Positions 17,299 to 20,000 of a stretch of DNA of 20,000 bases are shown here, piece after piece. The stretch comes from Mesostigma viride. Taxonomy: Eukaryota; Streptophyta; Mesostigmatophyceae; Mesostigmatales; Mesostigmataceae. The notes under the pieces were generated by a model. The model ran no database searches, had not been told where the DNA came from, and saw nothing but the letters and a program-made list of their open reading frames with translations. The stretch lies in NCBI GenBank assembly GCA_009746045.1, contig RPFO01000692.1, positions 1,136,582 through 1,156,581 of the forward strand, in the 5' to 3' direction. Made by a program: the position numbers and the translations under genes. Every line of letters starts with the position of its first letter. The stretch's first letter is position 1.

Positions 17299-20000
17299 CA
17301 GTCAGTCAGTCAGTCAGTCAGTCAGTCAGTCAGTCAGTCAGTCAGTCAGTCAGTCAGTCAGTCAGTCAGTCAGTCAGTCAGTCAGTCAGTCAGTCAGTCA
17401 GTCAGTCAGTCAGTCAGTCAGTCAGTCAGTCAGTCAGTCAGTCAGTCAGTCAGTCAGTCAGTCAGTCAGTCAGTCAGTCAGTCAGTCAGTCAGTCAGTCA
17501 GTCAGTCAGTCAGTCAGTCAGTCAGTCAGTCAGTCAGTCAGTCAGTCAGTCAGTCAGTCAGTCAGTCAGTCAGTCAGTCAGTCAGTCAGTCAGTCAGTCA
17601 GTCAGTCAGTCAGTCAGTCAGTCAGTCAGTCAGTCAGTCAGTCAGTCAGTCAGTCAGTCAGTCAGTCAGTCAGTCAGTCAGTCAGTCAGTCAGTCAGTCA
17701 GTCAGTCAGTCAGTCAGTCAGTCAGTCAGTCAGTCAGTCAGTCAGTCAGTCAGTCAGTCAGTCAGTCAGTCAGTCAGTCAGTCAGTCAGTCAGTCAGTCA
17801 GTCAGTCAGTCAGTCAGTCAGTCAGTCAGTCAGTCAGTCAGTCAGTCAGTCAGTCAGTCAGTCAGTCAGTCAGTCAGTCAGTCAGTCAGTCAGTCAGTCA
17901 GTCAGTCAGTCAGTCAGTCAGTCAGTCAGTCAGTCAGTCAGTCAGTCAGTCAGTCAGTCAGTCAGTCAGTCAGTCAGTCAGTCAGTCAGTCAGTCAGTCA
18001 GTCAGTCAGTCAGTCAGTCAGTCAGTCAGTCAGTCAGTCAGTCAGTCAGTCAGTCAGTCAGTCAGTCAGTCAGTCAGTCAGTCAGTCAGTCAGTCAGTCA
18101 GTCAGTCAGTCAGTCAGTCAGTCAGTCAGTCAGTCAGTCAGTCAGTCAGTCAGTCAGTCAGTCAGTCAGTCAGTCAGTCAGTCAGTCAGTCAGTCAGTCA
18201 GTCAGTCAGTCAGTCAGTCAGTCAGTCAGTCAGTCAGTCAGTCAGTCAGTCAGTCAGTCAGTCAGTCAGTCAGTCAGTCAGTCAGTCAGTCAGTCAGTCA
18301 GTCAGTCAGTCAGTCAGTCAGTCAGTCAGTCAGTCAGTCAGTCAGTCAGTCAGTCAGTCAGTCAGTCAGTCAGTCAGTCAGTCAGTCAGTCAGTCAGTCA
18401 GTCAGTCAGTCAGTCAGTCAGTCAGTCAGTCAGTCAGTCAGTCAGTCAGTCAGTCAGTCAGTCAGTCAGTCAGTCAGTCAGTCAGTCAGTCAGTCAGTCA
18501 GTCAGTCAGTCAGTCAGTCAGTCAGTCAGTCAGTCAGTCAGTCAGTCAGTCAGTCAGTCAGTCAGTCAGTCAGTCAGTCAGTCAGTCAGTCAGTCAGTCA
18601 GTCAGTCAGTCAGTCAGTCAGTCAGTCAGTCAGTCAGTCAGTCAGTCAGTCAGTCAGTCAGTCAGTCAGTCAGTCAGTCAGTCAGTCAGTCAGTCAGTCA
18701 GTCAGTCAGTCAGTCAGTCAGTCAGTCAGTCAGTCAGTCAGTCAGTCAGTCAGTCAGTCAGTCAGTCAGTCAGTCAGTCAGTCAGTCAGTCAGTCAGTCA
18801 GTCAGTCAGTCAGTCAGTCAGTCAGTCAGTCAGTCAGTCAGTCAGTCAGTCAGTCAGTCAGTCAGTCAGTCAGTCAGTCAGTCAGTCAGTCAGTCAGTCA
18901 GTCAGTCAGTCAGTCAGTCAGTCAGTCAGTCAGTCAGTCAGTCAGTCAGTCAGTCAGTCAGTCAGTCAGTCAGTCAGTCAGTCAGTCAGTCAGTCAGTCA
19001 GTCAGTCAGTCAGTCAGTCAGTCAGTCAGTCAGTCAGTCAGTCAGTCAGTCAGTCAGTCAGTCAGTCAGTCAGTCAGTCAGTCAGTCAGTCAGTCAGTCA
19101 GTCAGTCAGTCAGTCAGTCAGTCAGTCAGTCAGTCAGTCAGTCAGTCAGTCAGTCAGTCAGTCAGTCAGTCAGTCAGTCAGTCAGTCAGTCAGTCAGTCA
19201 GTCAGTCAGTCAGTCAGTCAGTCAGTCAGTCAGTCAGTCAGTCAGTCAGTCAGTCAGTCAGTCAGTCAGTCAGTCAGTCAGTCAGTCAGTCAGTCAGTCA
19301 GTCAGTCAGTCAGTCAGTCAGTCAGTCAGTCAGTCAGTCAGTCAGTCAGTCAGTCAGTCAGTCAGTCAGTCAGTCAGTCAGTCAGTCAGTCAGTCAGTCA
19401 GTCAGTCAGTCAGTCAGTCAGTCAGTCAGTCAGTCAGTCAGTCAGTCAGTCAGTCAGTCAGTCAGTCAGTCAGTCAGTCAGTCAGTCAGTCAGTCAGTCA
19501 GTCAGTCAGTCAGTCAGTCAGTCAGTCAGTCAGTCAGTCAGTCAGTCAGTCAGTCAGTCAGTCAGTCAGTCAGTCAGTCAGTCAGTCAGTCAGTCAGTCA
19601 GTCAGTCAGTCAGTCAGTCAGTCAGTCAGTCAGTCAGTCAGTCAGTCAGTCAGTCAGTCAGTCAGTCAGTCAGTCAGTCAGTCAGTCAGTCAGTCAGTCA
19701 GTCAGTCAGTCAGTCAGTCAGTCAGTCAGTCAGTCAGTCAGTCAGTCAGTCAGTCAGTCAGTCAGTCAGTCAGTCAGTCAGTCAGTCAGTCAGTCAGTCA
19801 GTCAGTCAGTCAGTCAGTCAGTCAGTCAGTCAGTCAGTCAGTCAGTCAGTCAGTCAGTCAGTCAGTCAGTCAGTCAGTCAGTCAGTCAGTCAGTCAGTCA
19901 GTCAGTCAGTCAGTCAGTCAGTCAGTCAGTCAGTCACAGTCAGTCAGTCAGTCAGTCAGTCAGTCAGTCAGTCAGTCAGTCAGTCAGTCAGTCAGTCAGT
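17299..20000. repeat. (CAGT)n tetranucleotide satellite, nearly perfect, runs off the window
   Basis: Follows the CGGT array through a single ccgt unit. It runs without a mismatch from 17299 to 19934 (2636 nt, 659 units), then has a 2-nt register slip (tcacagt at 19935-19936) and 16 further units to the window edge. The true length is unknown. Related to the preceding array by one G-to-A change per unit. Confidence 0.98.

Overview
The window looks like nuclear DNA of a photosynthetic eukaryote, most likely a chlorophyte green alga (perhaps a chlamydomonadalean; the species is not provable from this sequence). The reasons are one intron-rich gene with GT-AG introns, strongly G/C-ending codons in its middle exons, a plant/algal-type bestrophin with a plastid-like N-terminal extension, a degenerate non-LTR retrotransposon, and a very high load of micro- and minisatellites. 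Nothing points to bacterial operons.

One real gene can be rebuilt completely. It is a bestrophin-family anion channel on the + strand, from ATG 871 to TGA 11778, in eight exons: 871-1316, 2088-2255, 2761-2913, 5801-5918, 8456-8527, 9374-9569, 10829-10853 and 11679-11778. All seven introns are GT-AG and every phase matches. The coding sum is 1278 nt, giving 425 residues plus stop. Exon 7 is a 25-nt microexon that supplies the conserved residues between TM4 and the C-terminal helix. By family, the product should be a pentameric Cl-/HCO3- channel of the plastid, probably in the thylakoid membrane.

The introns hold most of the interest. Intron 1 has a 49-bp minisatellite. Intron 2 starts with a 49-bp tandem copy of its own 5' splice site. 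Intron 3 (2.9 kb) has a (GTGGG)n G-rich array. Intron 4 is mostly a 58-unit, exactly 37-bp array whose unit is a copy of the end of exon 4 plus the splice donor. Intron 5 starts with a ~42-bp array resembling the end of exon 5 plus its donor. So in three of seven introns the exon-intron junction itself has been tandemly multiplied. The 37-bp array is stop-free in the forward frames, which produces very large artefactual open frames.

Downstream of the gene lie a 473-bp foldback element (12388-12860), a 5'-truncated and frameshifted non-LTR retrotransposon (13313-14380) with a YADD reverse-transcriptase motif, and a second, shorter copy of its 3' end directly behind it (14381-14720). Both copies end in a hairpin and a TTAA-type tail. 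From 15507 to the end the window is tetranucleotide satellite: about 1.8 kb of interrupted (CGGT)n, then about 2.7 kb of almost perfect (CAGT)n running off the window. A second foldback element (436-627) lies upstream of the bestrophin gene.

I did not find a new multi-gene system. The most unusual signal is the repeated amplification of exon ends with their 5' splice sites inside a single gene.
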